This document shows, piece by piece, positions 55,525 to 64,000 of a DNA stretch of 64,000 nt. Every line of letters begins with the position of its first letter. Position 1 is the stretch's first letter. Where the stretch lies: positions 1 through 64,000 of the forward strand of contig NSIR01000004.1 of NCBI GenBank assembly GCA_002737445.1. The letters are read 5' to 3'. The notes beneath the pieces were generated by a model. That model did no database searches. It worked only from the letters and a program-made list of their open reading frames with translations, and was not told where the DNA came from. The translations under genes were made by a program, and so were the position numbers. The DNA comes from Nitrosarchaeum sp. (GTDB lineage: Archaea > Thermoproteota > Nitrososphaeria > Nitrososphaerales > Nitrosopumilaceae).

Positions 55525-56445
55525 ATGGTTTTAAAATCCTCCAACACACTTGATAACTGTCCTCGATGTGCAAAGAATTCTTTATTGACTGATGATGTAA
55601 CTGGTGAACGATTTTGTGAAAAATGTGGATATGTTATTTCTGAAAAATCTCAAGAATCTGGACCTGAATGGAGATCTTTTACACAAGATGAACATGGAAA
55701 CAAAGCAAGAGCTGGTGCACCAACATCACTTACTATGCACGACATGGGATTATCTACAATTATCAATCCAATGAATAAAGATGCATCTGGAAAACCACTA
55801 ACTGCTGCAATGAAGAGCACCATTGAACGATTAAGAACTTGGGATAGTCGAAGTCAAGTGCATGAATCAGTTGATAGAAATCTTAGACAAGCACTAAGTG
55901 AATTAAATAGACTTAAAGACAAACTTTCACTTTCAGATGCAGTAATTGAAAAAGCTGCATACATTTATCGAAAAGCTATTGTAAAAAAATTAGTACGTGG
56001 ACGATCTATATCTGCAATGATTGCATCTGCATTATATGCAGCATGTAGGGATACTGAAACCCCACGCACATTGAATGATGTTGGTGAGGCTGCAAATTTA
56101 AAGAAAAAAGACATTGCACGATGTTATAGATTATTGCATAGAGAACTTGATCTTAAAATGCCCGTTGTAGATCCAATTCAATGTGTTGCACGTATTGCAA
56201 GTAGAATCGGAATTAGCGAAAAAACAAAACGTTATGCTGCCAAAGTTTTAAAAATATCTCAAGAACATGAGGAATCTGCAGGAAAAGATCCTATGGGACT
56301 GGCGGCAGCTGCACTTTATTTGGCATGTGTAAAAAATGGTGAAGATATAACTCAGCGTGAAATTGCCACAGCTGCAAGTGTTACTGAAGTTACAATACGA
56401 AATAGGTACAAAGGTCTTAAATTAGATCAAAATATGGATCTATAA
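55525..56445 (+). CDS. tfb: Transcription initiation factor IIB
   Basis: 306 residues. An N-terminal zinc ribbon (CPRCAKNSLLTDD, then CEKCGYV), the B-finger region (GPEWRSFTQDE, then RAGAPTSLTMHDMGLSTII) and two cyclin-like repeats (about 110-200 and 205-300) are visible. TFB bridges TBP-DNA and RNA polymerase. Thaumarchaea often carry several TFB copies; this is one of them, and which promoters it prefers is unknown. Confidence 0.95.
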   Translation: MVLKSSNTLDNCPRCAKNSLLTDDVTGERFCEKCGYVISEKSQESGPEWRSFTQDEHGNKARAGAPTSLTMHDMGLSTIINPMNKDASGKPLTAAMKSTIERLRTWDSRSQVHESVDRNLRQALSELNRLKDKLSLSDAVIEKAAYIYRKAIVKKLVRGRSISAMIASALYAACRDTETPRTLNDVGEAANLKKKDIARCYRLLHRELDLKMPVVDPIQCVARIASRIGISEKTKRYAAKVLKISQEHEESAGKDPMGLAAAALYLACVKNGEDITQREIATAASVTEVTIRNRYKGLKLDQNMDL

Positions 56446-56503
56446 ATTAATTTTATTTTTTAATAATTGACTAATGGTGAATCTATATTATTGATAAAGT
56501 ATT

Positions 56504-57013
56504 ATGAAATACACCTTGAATAAAGAATTAGATAAAATGTTACAACATGCTTTAGATCTTTGTGAAGACGGCAATTTTTTAGATGCTCTTAAATTATATG
56601 ATTTGGCATTAATAGAAGATCCTACAAATATTCATGCGTTGATAGACAAGGGTGTCACATTACAAAATTTGGGTCGAATCACACAAGCAATAACATATTA
56701 CGATAAAGCACTGTTTGTTGAACCCTGCAATCTCAATGCGCTGATTAACAAGGGGGCTTCATTACATACAAGAAAAAAATATGATGATGCAATTCAGTGT
56801 TATGACACAATTCTTAAAATTGATCCAAAATATGCAATGGCATTAGCTTACAAAGGACTATCTTTAGGAGAACAAGGAAATTTTACAGACGCATTAAAAT
56901 ATTTTAAAAAAGCATTATCTATAAATCCTGATTATGATCTTGCCAGCATTAGCAAAGGCATGGTTAAGGAATTAATAAAATCAATACGTCTGGAAAAATC
57001 TAAAACACTGTAA
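56504..57013 (+). CDS. TPR-repeat protein
   Basis: 169 residues with four TPR units (for example GNFLDALKLYDLALIEDPTN and YDDAIQCYDTILKIDPKYA), then a basic tail. Its last 14 bases overlap the convergent C2H2 gene. The partner is unknown. Confidence 0.82.
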   Translation: MKYTLNKELDKMLQHALDLCEDGNFLDALKLYDLALIEDPTNIHALIDKGVTLQNLGRITQAITYYDKALFVEPCNLNALINKGASLHTRKKYDDAIQCYDTILKIDPKYAMALAYKGLSLGEQGNFTDALKYFKKALSINPDYDLASISKGMVKELIKSIRLEKSKTL

Positions 57014-57173
57014 CGTCTCCAGGTGCAGGTTCACGCTTTATGTTTTTTTCATGAGAATCAAAAAATTCGACATGTTCTGTATTTTGATGCTCTCTTAATT
57101 TTTCTATATTTTCAAATCCCAAATGACAAAGATAGCATTTTGGCTTGTGTTCATCTACAAGTGGTAATACCAT
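57000..57173 (-). CDS. C2H2 zinc finger protein
   Basis: 57 residues from an ATG at 57173. A classical finger is present: Cys13-x2-Cys16-x12-His29-x4-His34 (CYLCHLGFENIEKLREHQ, then NTEH). The tail is polar. C2H2 fingers in archaea usually bind nucleic acid. It overlaps the TPR gene by 14 bases tail to tail. Confidence 0.75.
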   Translation of the reverse strand: MVLPLVDEHKPKCYLCHLGFENIEKLREHQNTEHVEFFDSHEKNIKREPAPGDVTVF

Positions 57174-57252
57174 GTAATTGCTAATTTGTTTACATACTTA
57201 ATTCTTGAGATTGGTGCTTAAGAAATATATTCTTTTAAAATTAACTTTTTTT

Positions 57253-58350
57253 ATGCTGGACAAATTAATAGGTGAATCAAAAGCACTAGATCGAGCAATT
57301 GCTGGTGAGGAATTATCTTTTGATGATGGCATGGAATTGATGGATTATGATAATTCACATATTTTAAGTGCAGTTGCTGATATTGCTAGAAAGAAATTAG
57401 TCGGTGATACGGTAACTTTTGCTGCCTCATATTACATGAATTACACCAATGTATGTGCTGCAAGTTGTCAGATGTGTGCTTTTTACAGAAAAGAAGGGGC
57501 AGATGATGCATACACTCTAACTCCAGCCCAAATTGAGCAACGTGTTTCTATTGCAAAAGATATGGGTGCAACTGAAGTTCACATAGTTGGGGGATTTCAT
57601 CCAAAATTACCATTAGAGTATTATGAGGACATGATGCGCATAATAAAAAAAAATCATCCTCAATTAAAAATAAAAGCACTTACTGCAGCTGAAATTTTCT
57701 ATTTATCTAAATTAACTAAAAATTCTACCAAAGAAATTTTATCTCGTCTTAAAGATGCTGGTCTTGATTCTATGCCTGGCGGTGGAGCTGAATTATTTCA
57801 TCCTGAAATTAGGGGAAAAATTGTTAGGGGTAAATGTTCAGGTCAGGAATGGTTGGACACAATTGAACAAGCTCATAATCTTGGAATAAAAAGTAATGTT
57901 ACAATGTTGTATGGTCATATTGAAAAACCATCTCACATCATTGATCATCTCATAAAAATTAGAGAATTACAAAAAAAGACTGGTGGCTTTATCACTTTGA
58001 TTCCTCTTAAATTTAGTCTTGATAATACTGAACTTGAACAAGAACACTTGGTACAGCATGAATGCTCATCTATTTATGATTTAAAAATAATTGCACTATC
58101 TAGATTGATGCTTGCTAACGTGCTAAATAACATCTCTGTTTACTGGGTTGCATATGGTAAAAAACTTGCACAAGTTGCGCTTTCTAATGGCGGAAATGAT
58201 TTAGTTGGAACTGCATTTTCTGAAGAAATTTATCGTGCGGCTGGAAAAGAGACCAACTCATCTGTAGAAGAGTTGGCAAACATGGTTAAAGAAATTGGTC
58301 GTCAACCTGCTCAACGTGATACCTTTTTTAATACTATCAAAAGATTTTAG
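57253..58350 (+). CDS. Radical SAM enzyme, MqnE-like (futalosine pathway) or CofH-like
   Basis: 365 residues from ATG 57253. The radical SAM cluster motif is CAASCQMCAFYRK near residue 74. The later block SMPGGGAELFHPEIRGKI reads as MqnE (PGGGAE) rather than CofH (PGTAAE), favouring aminofutalosine synthase in menaquinone formation. The related CofH of F420 synthesis is the main alternative, and F420 is made here since cofE is present. Its stop overlaps the convergent thiamine-binding gene by four bases. Confidence 0.75.
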   Translation: MLDKLIGESKALDRAIAGEELSFDDGMELMDYDNSHILSAVADIARKKLVGDTVTFAASYYMNYTNVCAASCQMCAFYRKEGADDAYTLTPAQIEQRVSIAKDMGATEVHIVGGFHPKLPLEYYEDMMRIIKKNHPQLKIKALTAAEIFYLSKLTKNSTKEILSRLKDAGLDSMPGGGAELFHPEIRGKIVRGKCSGQEWLDTIEQAHNLGIKSNVTMLYGHIEKPSHIIDHLIKIRELQKKTGGFITLIPLKFSLDNTELEQEHLVQHECSSIYDLKIIALSRLMLANVLNNISVYWVAYGKKLAQVALSNGGNDLVGTAFSEEIYRAAGKETNSSVEELANMVKEIGRQPAQRDTFFNTIKRF

Positions 58351-58664
58351 ATTTTGTTTTCATTAAGATATTTTTTTACCGATTTTACTTTGTCTTCTAT
58401 TTTTACTTGCTTGTCTCTTCGTGAGTCTACTTTTAAAATCACTTCAACTCTGTTTACACCTAAATTATGAACTATTTCCATCATAATTTTTGCTGCCTCG
58501 TAAATTTTATCTATGTTCTCTGACTCCAAAATTGTGCCCATTGAATTAATTTCATATCTAATTTCTTTTATATTTTGTATTGCCTCTATTCCTTTTGCAA
58601 TGTAGAAACTTACACTTGTAGTATTTGTTCCGATTGGGTATATGCTAATTTGTGCATGAATCAA
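58347..58664 (-). CDS. MTH1187-type thiamine-binding protein
   Basis: 105 residues of the YkoF/MTH1187 ferredoxin-like fold, with IHAQISIYPIGTNTTSVSFY near the start and YEINSMGTILESENIDKIYE near residue 37. Family members bind thiamine or hydroxymethylpyrimidine. It may serve thiamine homeostasis together with thi4 at 6443-7273. Confidence 0.8.
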   Translation of the reverse strand: MIHAQISIYPIGTNTTSVSFYIAKGIEAIQNIKEIRYEINSMGTILESENIDKIYEAAKIMMEIVHNLGVNRVEVILKVDSRRDKQVKIEDKVKSVKKYLNENKI

Positions 58665-58704
58665 TGTATGGGATTATTGATTTTGCAATTAAAATGTTTG
58701 AAAT

Positions 58705-58992
58705 CTATGTAATTGGCTTTTTTTCTACTTTTTCTGGGCTGTTTTTTCTTTTTCTTTTGGCGCCAAAACTAATTAAAATTAATAAAAACCCAATTCCGAT
58801 TAAAATTCCTGCAAGCGTATTCATATTTTTATTATCTTCCTCCATTGCAATCAAATCTATTATTTCCTCTTCAGTCATTCCGGATTGCCCTACAGGCATT
58901 ATTGTATTTAGATAAACTGTTATGACCACACCTACAATTAACATTGATAATCCTCCTGCAAACATTTTTTTATCTATCAGCATTTTTCTCAT
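58705..58992 (-). CDS. Two-helix membrane protein
   Basis: 95 residues with transmembrane segments at about 11-30 and 58-77, separated by an acidic loop (MTEEEIIDLIAMEEDNKN) and ended by a Lys-rich tail. A common small thaumarchaeal layout; function unknown. Confidence 0.6.
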   Translation of the reverse strand: MRKMLIDKKMFAGGLSMLIVGVVITVYLNTIMPVGQSGMTEEEIIDLIAMEEDNKNMNTLAGILIGIGFLLILISFGAKRKRKNSPEKVEKKPIT

Positions 58993-59083
58993 TTAAAGTT
59001 AAATTTTATCATATATTAGGTATGTGTAAGTAGTGATTTTTTTGGTATTTATTTTCTATGAATAAAAAATAAATTATCTTGCA

Positions 59084-59278
59084 TTATAAATTATTTTTTT
59101 TATCAATACTTTTTTCTATTATTTTAATACAGTCATGACACATCATTGATTTATCTGTCATGTTGCGTATGGTTTGATTATTTTGAAATTCTGAATTAAA
59201 AGTAATACCTATAACTAATTTATTCCACCATACTTCATAGTCCTCTTTCTTTTTTCCACAATTAAAACAAATTGTCAT
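59084..59278 (-). CDS. Small protein with two CxxC pairs
   Basis: 64 residues. CFNC near residue 4 and CHDC near residue 47 can hold one zinc; the middle has YEVWWNKLVIGITFN. Layout parallels the protein at 4357-4569. Confidence 0.6.
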   Translation of the reverse strand: MTICFNCGKKKEDYEVWWNKLVIGITFNSEFQNNQTIRNMTDKSMMCHDCIKIIEKSIDKKNNL

Positions 59279-59506
59279 ATTTTTTAAATTTTACACTTGG
59301 ATTAAAGATTATGCAAATTTATATTGTGGAGCACATATTTTAAATGAAATATGGCACATCACTCATTAGCAAATTAAATTGTGTATATTGAATAAAAATA
59401 TTTAAAAAATATGTTTACTGTATATGCCAGTCATGATATTCCTAAAATAGAATCCTTTTATCTATTTTTAACTAGGCTTAAAATAAAGTAAAAATTTCCT
59501 CTCTTT

Positions 59507-60424
59507 ATGCAATCCATAAATTTTGTAGTTTTAGGAAAACAAGATATTGCAGCAGAATTTGGCAAAAAAGGAACTATAACTGATCTTTCTTTGTATGATA
59601 GAAAAGAATTAGACGTCATTAAAACATGGGTCACACCAAGTGGCTTTCCTGAAAAAATTCAACCTCTTTTACAGGCAATAAATCTTGCAGAATATGTGAT
59701 ATTTCTTGTTGACAAACTTGATAAATTCACTGGAGAGCAAATTATCGCACTTGATATATTAAAAAAAGATAAAGGAATTTTATCTCACACTTTTGATGTA
59801 GATGAATCTAAATTAAATTTAATGATAAAGGGAACAATAGTTGAAAAATATCTTGTAGTAACTCCAGATAAACTTAAAGAAGAAATGGATAAACTACAAC
59901 CCATTCCAAATACAGATTCACCAAAAATGGTCATTGATCAATGTTTTGATGTTAAAGGTGTTGGAACTGTAATTCTTGGCAAAGTACTATGTGGAAAAAT
60001 AAAACAATATGATAATCTGAAATTATATCCTTTAGGAATAGATGTAATGATAAAATCTATTCAAATGCATGATGATCCTGTAGATGAATCTGTATCCCCT
60101 GCTAGAGTTGGTCTAGCTGTAAAGGGTGTAAAACATGATGATGTTGGAAGAGGCGACATAATTGCACAGATGGGTACTGTTGATGTTAAATCTGAAATTG
60201 AACTTGATTTTATAAAAAACCCATTTTATAAAACAGATATTGCTCAAAATCAAGGATGCCTAGTCAATATTGGTTTACAGATAAAGGCTGCAAAATTCTC
60301 TTCAATCACGCCATTAAAACTAACATTTGAAAAACCAATCGTATGCAATTCTGGGGATATGGCAGTAATTCTAAAACCTGAATCAACAACAATTAGAATT
60401 TTAGGCAGCGGTAAAATAAAATAA
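59507..60424 (+). CDS. SelB/EF-Tu-like protein with a degenerate GTPase domain
   Basis: 305 residues. The C-terminal two-thirds (about 130-305) look like EF-Tu/SelB domains II and III (DVKGVGTVILGKVLCGKI, RVGLAVKGVKHDDVGRGD). The N-terminal 120 residues keep the overall outline but lack the P-loop GxxxxGK(S/T), the DxxG and the NKxD motifs, so GTP binding is unlikely. No selenocysteine system is seen nearby. It is probably a translation-factor paralogue of unknown role. Confidence 0.75.
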   Translation: MQSINFVVLGKQDIAAEFGKKGTITDLSLYDRKELDVIKTWVTPSGFPEKIQPLLQAINLAEYVIFLVDKLDKFTGEQIIALDILKKDKGILSHTFDVDESKLNLMIKGTIVEKYLVVTPDKLKEEMDKLQPIPNTDSPKMVIDQCFDVKGVGTVILGKVLCGKIKQYDNLKLYPLGIDVMIKSIQMHDDPVDESVSPARVGLAVKGVKHDDVGRGDIIAQMGTVDVKSEIELDFIKNPFYKTDIAQNQGCLVNIGLQIKAAKFSSITPLKLTFEKPIVCNSGDMAVILKPESTTIRILGSGKIK

Positions 60425-60568
60425 ATTTATTTAATTTAGAGAAATTATTTGTATCTAGTTCAAATATTCTAGTCATGTTTTAAACATAATTTAATTATTA
60501 AAAATGATACTAGATACACAAAAATCATTGGCGTAATATCTAAATCTGATTAAAATCTATGACATTTG

Positions 60569-60688
60569 ATGGAACCAGTAAGGGCTTGTCCCAGATGTCC
60601 AATATGTGGCTCAAAGAGATTTGAGCGCTTACCTGGCGATATAGTCACAGTCAAATGTCGTAGTTGCAATAAAATAATTAAAATTTGA
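60569..60688 (+). CDS. 39-residue zinc-ribbon protein
   Basis: From ATG 60569 it reads MEPVRACPRCPICGSKRFE, then KCRSCNK. Several CxxC pairs make a compact ribbon. It lies 41 bases upstream of ilvC. Probably nucleic-acid or protein binding. Confidence 0.65.
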   Translation: MEPVRACPRCPICGSKRFERLPGDIVTVKCRSCNKIIKI

Positions 60689-60729
60689 AATTCTATGGTT
60701 AATATTTGCAATATCTAGAGGTTACCATT

Positions 60730-61728
60730 ATGGTAAAAACCTGGAAGGACAAGGACATTAGTTTAGATCCAATAAAAAATGAAACTATAGCTGTTATCGG
60801 TTATGGCATTCAAGGTGATGCTCAAGCAAATAACATGAAAGATTCTGGTCTTAAAGTCATTGTTGGTCTTAAAAAAGGAGGAAACAGTTGGAAAAAAGCA
60901 GAATCTGACGGTCATACTGTAATGTCTATATCTAATGCATGTCAAAAAGCCGACATCATTCACATTTTACTTCCTGATATGGTTCAATCACAAGTATACA
61001 AAGATGAAATTGAACCACATCTTTCTAAAGGAAATGCATTATCTTTTTCACATGCTGCAGCAATTCACTGGAAATGGATTGTTGCTCCAAATGATGTAGA
61101 TATTATCATGATTGCACCAAAAGGTCCTGGTTCTAAAGTGCGAGAAACATATCTTGAAAATTTTGGAACTCCCTCAATTATTGCCGTACATCAAGATTTT
61201 ACTGGAAAAGCTTGGGATAGAACATTGGGAATTGGTAAAGCTATAGGTAGTGCACGCGCCGGATTGATTCAAACAACTTTTCAAGAAGAAGTTGAAACTG
61301 ATTGGTTTGGTGAACAAGCAGATCTTTGCGGTGGTTCTGCATCTATGGTTAAAGCTGCATTTGAGACACTTGTAGAGGCTGGATATCAACCAGAAATTGC
61401 ATACTTTGAGGTTTTACACGAATTAAAATTAATTGTAGATATGATTCAAAAATATGGAATCAATGGAATGTGGCGACGTGTTAGTGAAACTGCAAGATAT
61501 GGTGGTTTAACACGGGGTCCAATGGTAATTACAAGTGATACTAAAAATCACATGAAACATGTTTTGACTATGATACAGGATGGCACTTTTAATAAAGAAT
61601 GGATTGACGAGTACAAGAAAAATGGTTCAGACGCATTTAACAAATATATGAAAGAAACAGAAGAACACCAAATTGAAAAAGTAGGAAAACAAATGCGTAA
61701 AATGATGTGGCCTGATTCTACAGAATAA
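60730..61728 (+). CDS. ilvC: Ketol-acid reductoisomerase
   Basis: 332 residues from ATG 60730 (class I). The NAD(P) loop is IGYGIQGDAQANNM near residue 22, FSHAAAIHWKW near residue 104 has the catalytic-region His, and FGEQADLCGG near residue 195 with ELKLIVD near residue 237 holds metal-binding acidic residues. It makes the branched-chain precursors from acetolactate. The Asp in GDAQA, where most enzymes have His, appears to be a lineage feature. The TTG/ATG frame upstream at 60706 is ignored. Confidence 0.93.
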   Translation: MVKTWKDKDISLDPIKNETIAVIGYGIQGDAQANNMKDSGLKVIVGLKKGGNSWKKAESDGHTVMSISNACQKADIIHILLPDMVQSQVYKDEIEPHLSKGNALSFSHAAAIHWKWIVAPNDVDIIMIAPKGPGSKVRETYLENFGTPSIIAVHQDFTGKAWDRTLGIGKAIGSARAGLIQTTFQEEVETDWFGEQADLCGGSASMVKAAFETLVEAGYQPEIAYFEVLHELKLIVDMIQKYGINGMWRRVSETARYGGLTRGPMVITSDTKNHMKHVLTMIQDGTFNKEWIDEYKKNGSDAFNKYMKETEEHQIEKVGKQMRKMMWPDSTE

Positions 61729-61732
61729 TTTA

Positions 61733-62155
61733 TTATATTTTTCTTAATTTTGAAACGCCAATTGTTATGTGATCAATTATGTCTTTTAGTGGTGTACCTG
61801 GACCAAATATTTCATCAATCCCAGATTTTTTTAAATCTTTTTTATCTTCTTCTGGAATTACACCGCCCCCAAGAACAAGGACATCTTTAATTCCTTTTTT
61901 ATTTAGTGCTTGTACAACTCTTGGAAATAATGTGCCATGTGCACCATTAAGTAAACTCATTGCAATCGCATCTACATCCTCATCTTCTGCAATTTGTGCA
62001 ACTCTATCTGGAGTGGCAAAAAGACCTGTGTAAATTACCTCCATTCCGGCATCTCTAAAAGCTCTACATAATACCAATACTCCTCTATCATGACCATCCA
62101 AGCCCAATTTTGCAACTAGAATCTTTACCCGTCTGGAATCTGTCTTTTGTTTCAT
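61733..62155 (-). CDS. Methylmalonyl-CoA mutase, cobalamin-binding subunit
   Basis: 140 residues, the B12-binding domain as a separate chain. The cobalamin signature is KLGLDGHDRGVLVL near residue 16, then SLLNGAH near residue 67 and GGGVIPEEDK near residue 96. With a large subunit encoded elsewhere it interconverts methylmalonyl- and succinyl-CoA, a step of the 3-hydroxypropionate/4-hydroxybutyrate carbon fixation cycle. Convergent with ilvC, four bases apart. Confidence 0.9.
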   Translation of the reverse strand: MKQKTDSRRVKILVAKLGLDGHDRGVLVLCRAFRDAGMEVIYTGLFATPDRVAQIAEDEDVDAIAMSLLNGAHGTLFPRVVQALNKKGIKDVLVLGGGVIPEEDKKDLKKSGIDEIFGPGTPLKDIIDHITIGVSKLRKI

Positions 62156-62255
62156 TATTTGTGCTCATTATTCATTATTTTAAAGCCTTTATTTGATTTT
62201 CGTCTTTTTTTATTATTAGAAATTTACATAAAGCACTAGAAAAGTACCTTTCACT

Positions 62256-64000
62256 GTGAAGGTAATTCCTGTAAATTATACACTTGAATTTGAGCCTATT
62301 TTCAAAAATTTTACCTTTAATGGAAAAGAGATAATCACCATACAATGCAACGAACTTGTAAATTCAATTTCTCTACATTGTGCTGAATTAAAAATAAAAT
62401 CTTGTAATGTTAGGCAAAATAATATTTCTCAAAAAACTATCTCAAAGATTGATGAAAAAAAAGAAGAATTAACAATTCTTTTTAAAAATAAAATTAAAGG
62501 TACTGCTTTTCTTGAAATTGAATTTATCGGAGAATTAAATGATCGTTTATTAGGATTTTACAGAAGTCAATACAAACAAAATGGAAAAATAAAATATCTT
62601 GCAACATCCCAATTTGAAGCAGCTGATGCTCGAAGAGCATTTCCATGTTGGGATGAACCTCAATCAAAGGCAACATTTGATATTTCAATAATTGCTGAAA
62701 ATAAATTTACGGCAATCTCTAACATGCCTATTGAATCAAAAAAGAAATTAAAAAATAAAACCGTCTATAAATTTGAAAAAACTCCTGTAATGTCTACGTA
62801 TCTTGTTTATCTTGCTGTTGGTGAATTTGAATATCTTACAGGCAAGAGTGGAAAAATTCAAGTTAGAGTAATTACTACAAGTGGAAATAAATCTAAAGGC
62901 AAATATTCACTTGAGCTTGGAAAGAAATTACTTTTATCTTATGAAAAATATTTTGGAATCAAATATCCATTACCTAAATTAGATTTAATTGCAATTCCTG
63001 ATTTTGCTGCAGGTGCAATGGAAAATTGGGGGGCAATAACATTTAGAGAAACAATTCTTTTGTATGATCCAAAAACATCTTCAACTAGAACTAAGCAATA
63101 CATTGCTGAAGTAATTTCACATGAGATTGCACACATGTGGTTTGGAAATCTTGTCACAATGAAATGGTGGAATGATTTGTGGCTAAATGAGAGTTTTGCA
63201 ACATTTATGGCAACAAAGTTTGTTGACAAATTTTACCCTAAATGGGATTTATGGAATCAATTTGTAGAAGATGCAATGAACACGGCAATGGGCTTGGATT
63301 CACTAAAAAACACACACCCAATAGATGTCAAAGTAAATTCCACCTCTGAGATTCGTGAAATCTTTGATGCTATTTCATATGATAAGGGAGGATGTGTTTT
63401 AAGAATGCTAGAGCACTATGTTGGAGAATCAAATTTCCAAAAAGGATTAAAGCAATATCTTGCTGATTTCAAATACAAAAATGCAGAAGGCAAAGATCTT
63501 TGGAATGCTATAGGTAAGATTTCTAAAATGCCTGTTAGTGCAATGGTATCTACATGGCTCAAGCAACCTGGATTTCCTCTAGTTGATGTGGAAAAACATG
63601 ATTCAACAATACACCTCAAGCAAAGACGATACATGTTGGAATCAGGCAACAAACAAAATTCTGGATTGTGGGACATTCCAGTATCTGTTGGATTACACCG
63701 TGAATTGTTTCAGAAACTTTTGAGAAAAAAATCAATGTCTATAAAATTACCTAAAAATAATATTGGATTTATAGTAAATTTTGGAAGAAAAGGATTCTAT
63801 CGTGTAAAATATGACAAATCAACTCTGATTGATCTTAAAATGCTTGTTGATCAAAAACAAATTCCGGTAATTGATAGGTGGGCTATTCAAAATGATTTGT
63901 TTTCATTATGCATATCATGTGATGATACAGTTCGTAACTATCTTGATTTTTCTGATGCGTATTACAATGAAGATAGTTATTTACCATCTGTAAATGTAGC
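62256..64000 (+). CDS. M1 family aminopeptidase, 3' end missing
   Basis: The frame starts at a GTG at 62256 (VKVIPVNYTLEFEP) and is open to the window end, so about 581 codons are visible. The exopeptidase motif GAMEN is at residues 253-257 and the zinc site HEIAHMWFGN at 289-298, with the third ligand Glu in WLNESFA near residue 312. This is a tricorn-interacting-factor or aminopeptidase N type enzyme that trims peptides, for example those released by the proteasome. C-terminal domain is cut off. Confidence 0.93.
   Translation, partial: MKVIPVNYTLEFEPIFKNFTFNGKEIITIQCNELVNSISLHCAELKIKSCNVRQNNISQKTISKIDEKKEELTILFKNKIKGTAFLEIEFIGELNDRLLGFYRSQYKQNGKIKYLATSQFEAADARRAFPCWDEPQSKATFDISIIAENKFTAISNMPIESKKKLKNKTVYKFEKTPVMSTYLVYLAVGEFEYLTGKSGKIQVRVITTSGNKSKGKYSLELGKKLLLSYEKYFGIKYPLPKLDLIAIPDFAAGAMENWGAITFRETILLYDPKTSSTRTKQYIAEVISHEIAHMWFGNLVTMKWWNDLWLNESFATFMATKFVDKFYPKWDLWNQFVEDAMNTAMGLDSLKNTHPIDVKVNSTSEIREIFDAISYDKGGCVLRMLEHYVGESNFQKGLKQYLADFKYKNAEGKDLWNAIGKISKMPVSAMVSTWLKQPGFPLVDVEKHDSTIHLKQRRYMLESGNKQNSGLWDIPVSVGLHRELFQKLLRKKSMSIKLPKNNIGFIVNFGRKGFYRVKYDKSTLIDLKMLVDQKQIPVIDRWAIQNDLFSLCISCDDTVRNYLDFSDAYYNEDSYLPSVNV

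Overview
The window is an AT-rich, gene-dense archaeal chromosome segment. It most resembles a Nitrosopumilus-like ammonia-oxidising archaeon (Nitrososphaerota/Thaumarchaeota). Evidence for this is a CdvA-type cell-division protein (PRC-barrel plus coiled coil), a TFB, a FEN-1 with a PCNA box, an archaeal proteasome beta subunit, F420 biosynthesis (CofE), a free-standing cobalamin-binding methylmalonyl-CoA mutase subunit as used in the 3-hydroxypropionate/4-hydroxybutyrate cycle, many TTG starts, almost no Shine-Dalgarno sequences, and many tiny CxxC zinc proteins. Nothing in the window looks like an integrated virus, an insertion sequence or a CRISPR array.

Layout. 1-11.2 kb: the end of a pentapeptide-repeat gene, a HAD phosphatase and cofE, a sulfur block (TusA-like carrier, cysteine synthase family enzyme, thioredoxin reductase, Thi4 thiazole synthase, siroheme sulfite/nitrite reductase overlapping a double rhodanese), and a TPR/winged-helix protein. 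11.5-13.3 kb: a striking collagen-like gene with 106 uninterrupted Gly-X-Y triplets and a small partner gene. 13.6-20 kb: DRG-type GTPase, microproteins, an SPFH protein, a membrane-anchored winged helix, phosphoglycolate phosphatase and argS. 20-30 kb: tRNA m1A58 methyltransferase, NAD(P)HX dehydratase, M20 peptidase, DoxX, a proteasome beta subunit lacking the catalytic threonine, PUA protein and homoserine dehydrogenase, MsrB, a double ThyX-like protein, and TerC. 30-36 kb: cdvA, an AMP-forming acetyl-CoA synthetase, fen, tRNA-Ser(CGA) and a frameshifted zinc-ribbon gene. 36-44 kb: mostly lineage-specific small and membrane proteins, a secreted protein with the thaumarchaeal C-terminal W-rich domain, and a coiled-coil / JAMM protease / membrane zinc-ribbon run. 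44-51 kb: two peptide ABC permeases, a SWIM zinc finger, a nuclease-like protein, a SNF2 helicase and superoxide dismutase. 51-60.7 kb: secreted and zinc proteins, an HD-plus-acyltransferase-like fusion, a membrane J-domain protein, an Lrp regulator, TFB, TPR proteins, a C2H2 finger, an MqnE-like radical SAM enzyme, a thiamine-binding protein and a degenerate SelB-like protein. 60.7-64 kb: ilvC, the mutase small subunit and the start of an M1 aminopeptidase.

How it fits together. The core genes cover amino-acid synthesis (cysteine, homoserine, branched chain), sulfur handling, cofactors (F420, thiamine, menaquinone), translation, protein turnover and cell division. The less understood layer is made of collagen-like, JAMM, HD-fusion and many small zinc-binding proteins. 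Functional calls rest on motifs read by eye; no similarity search was run.
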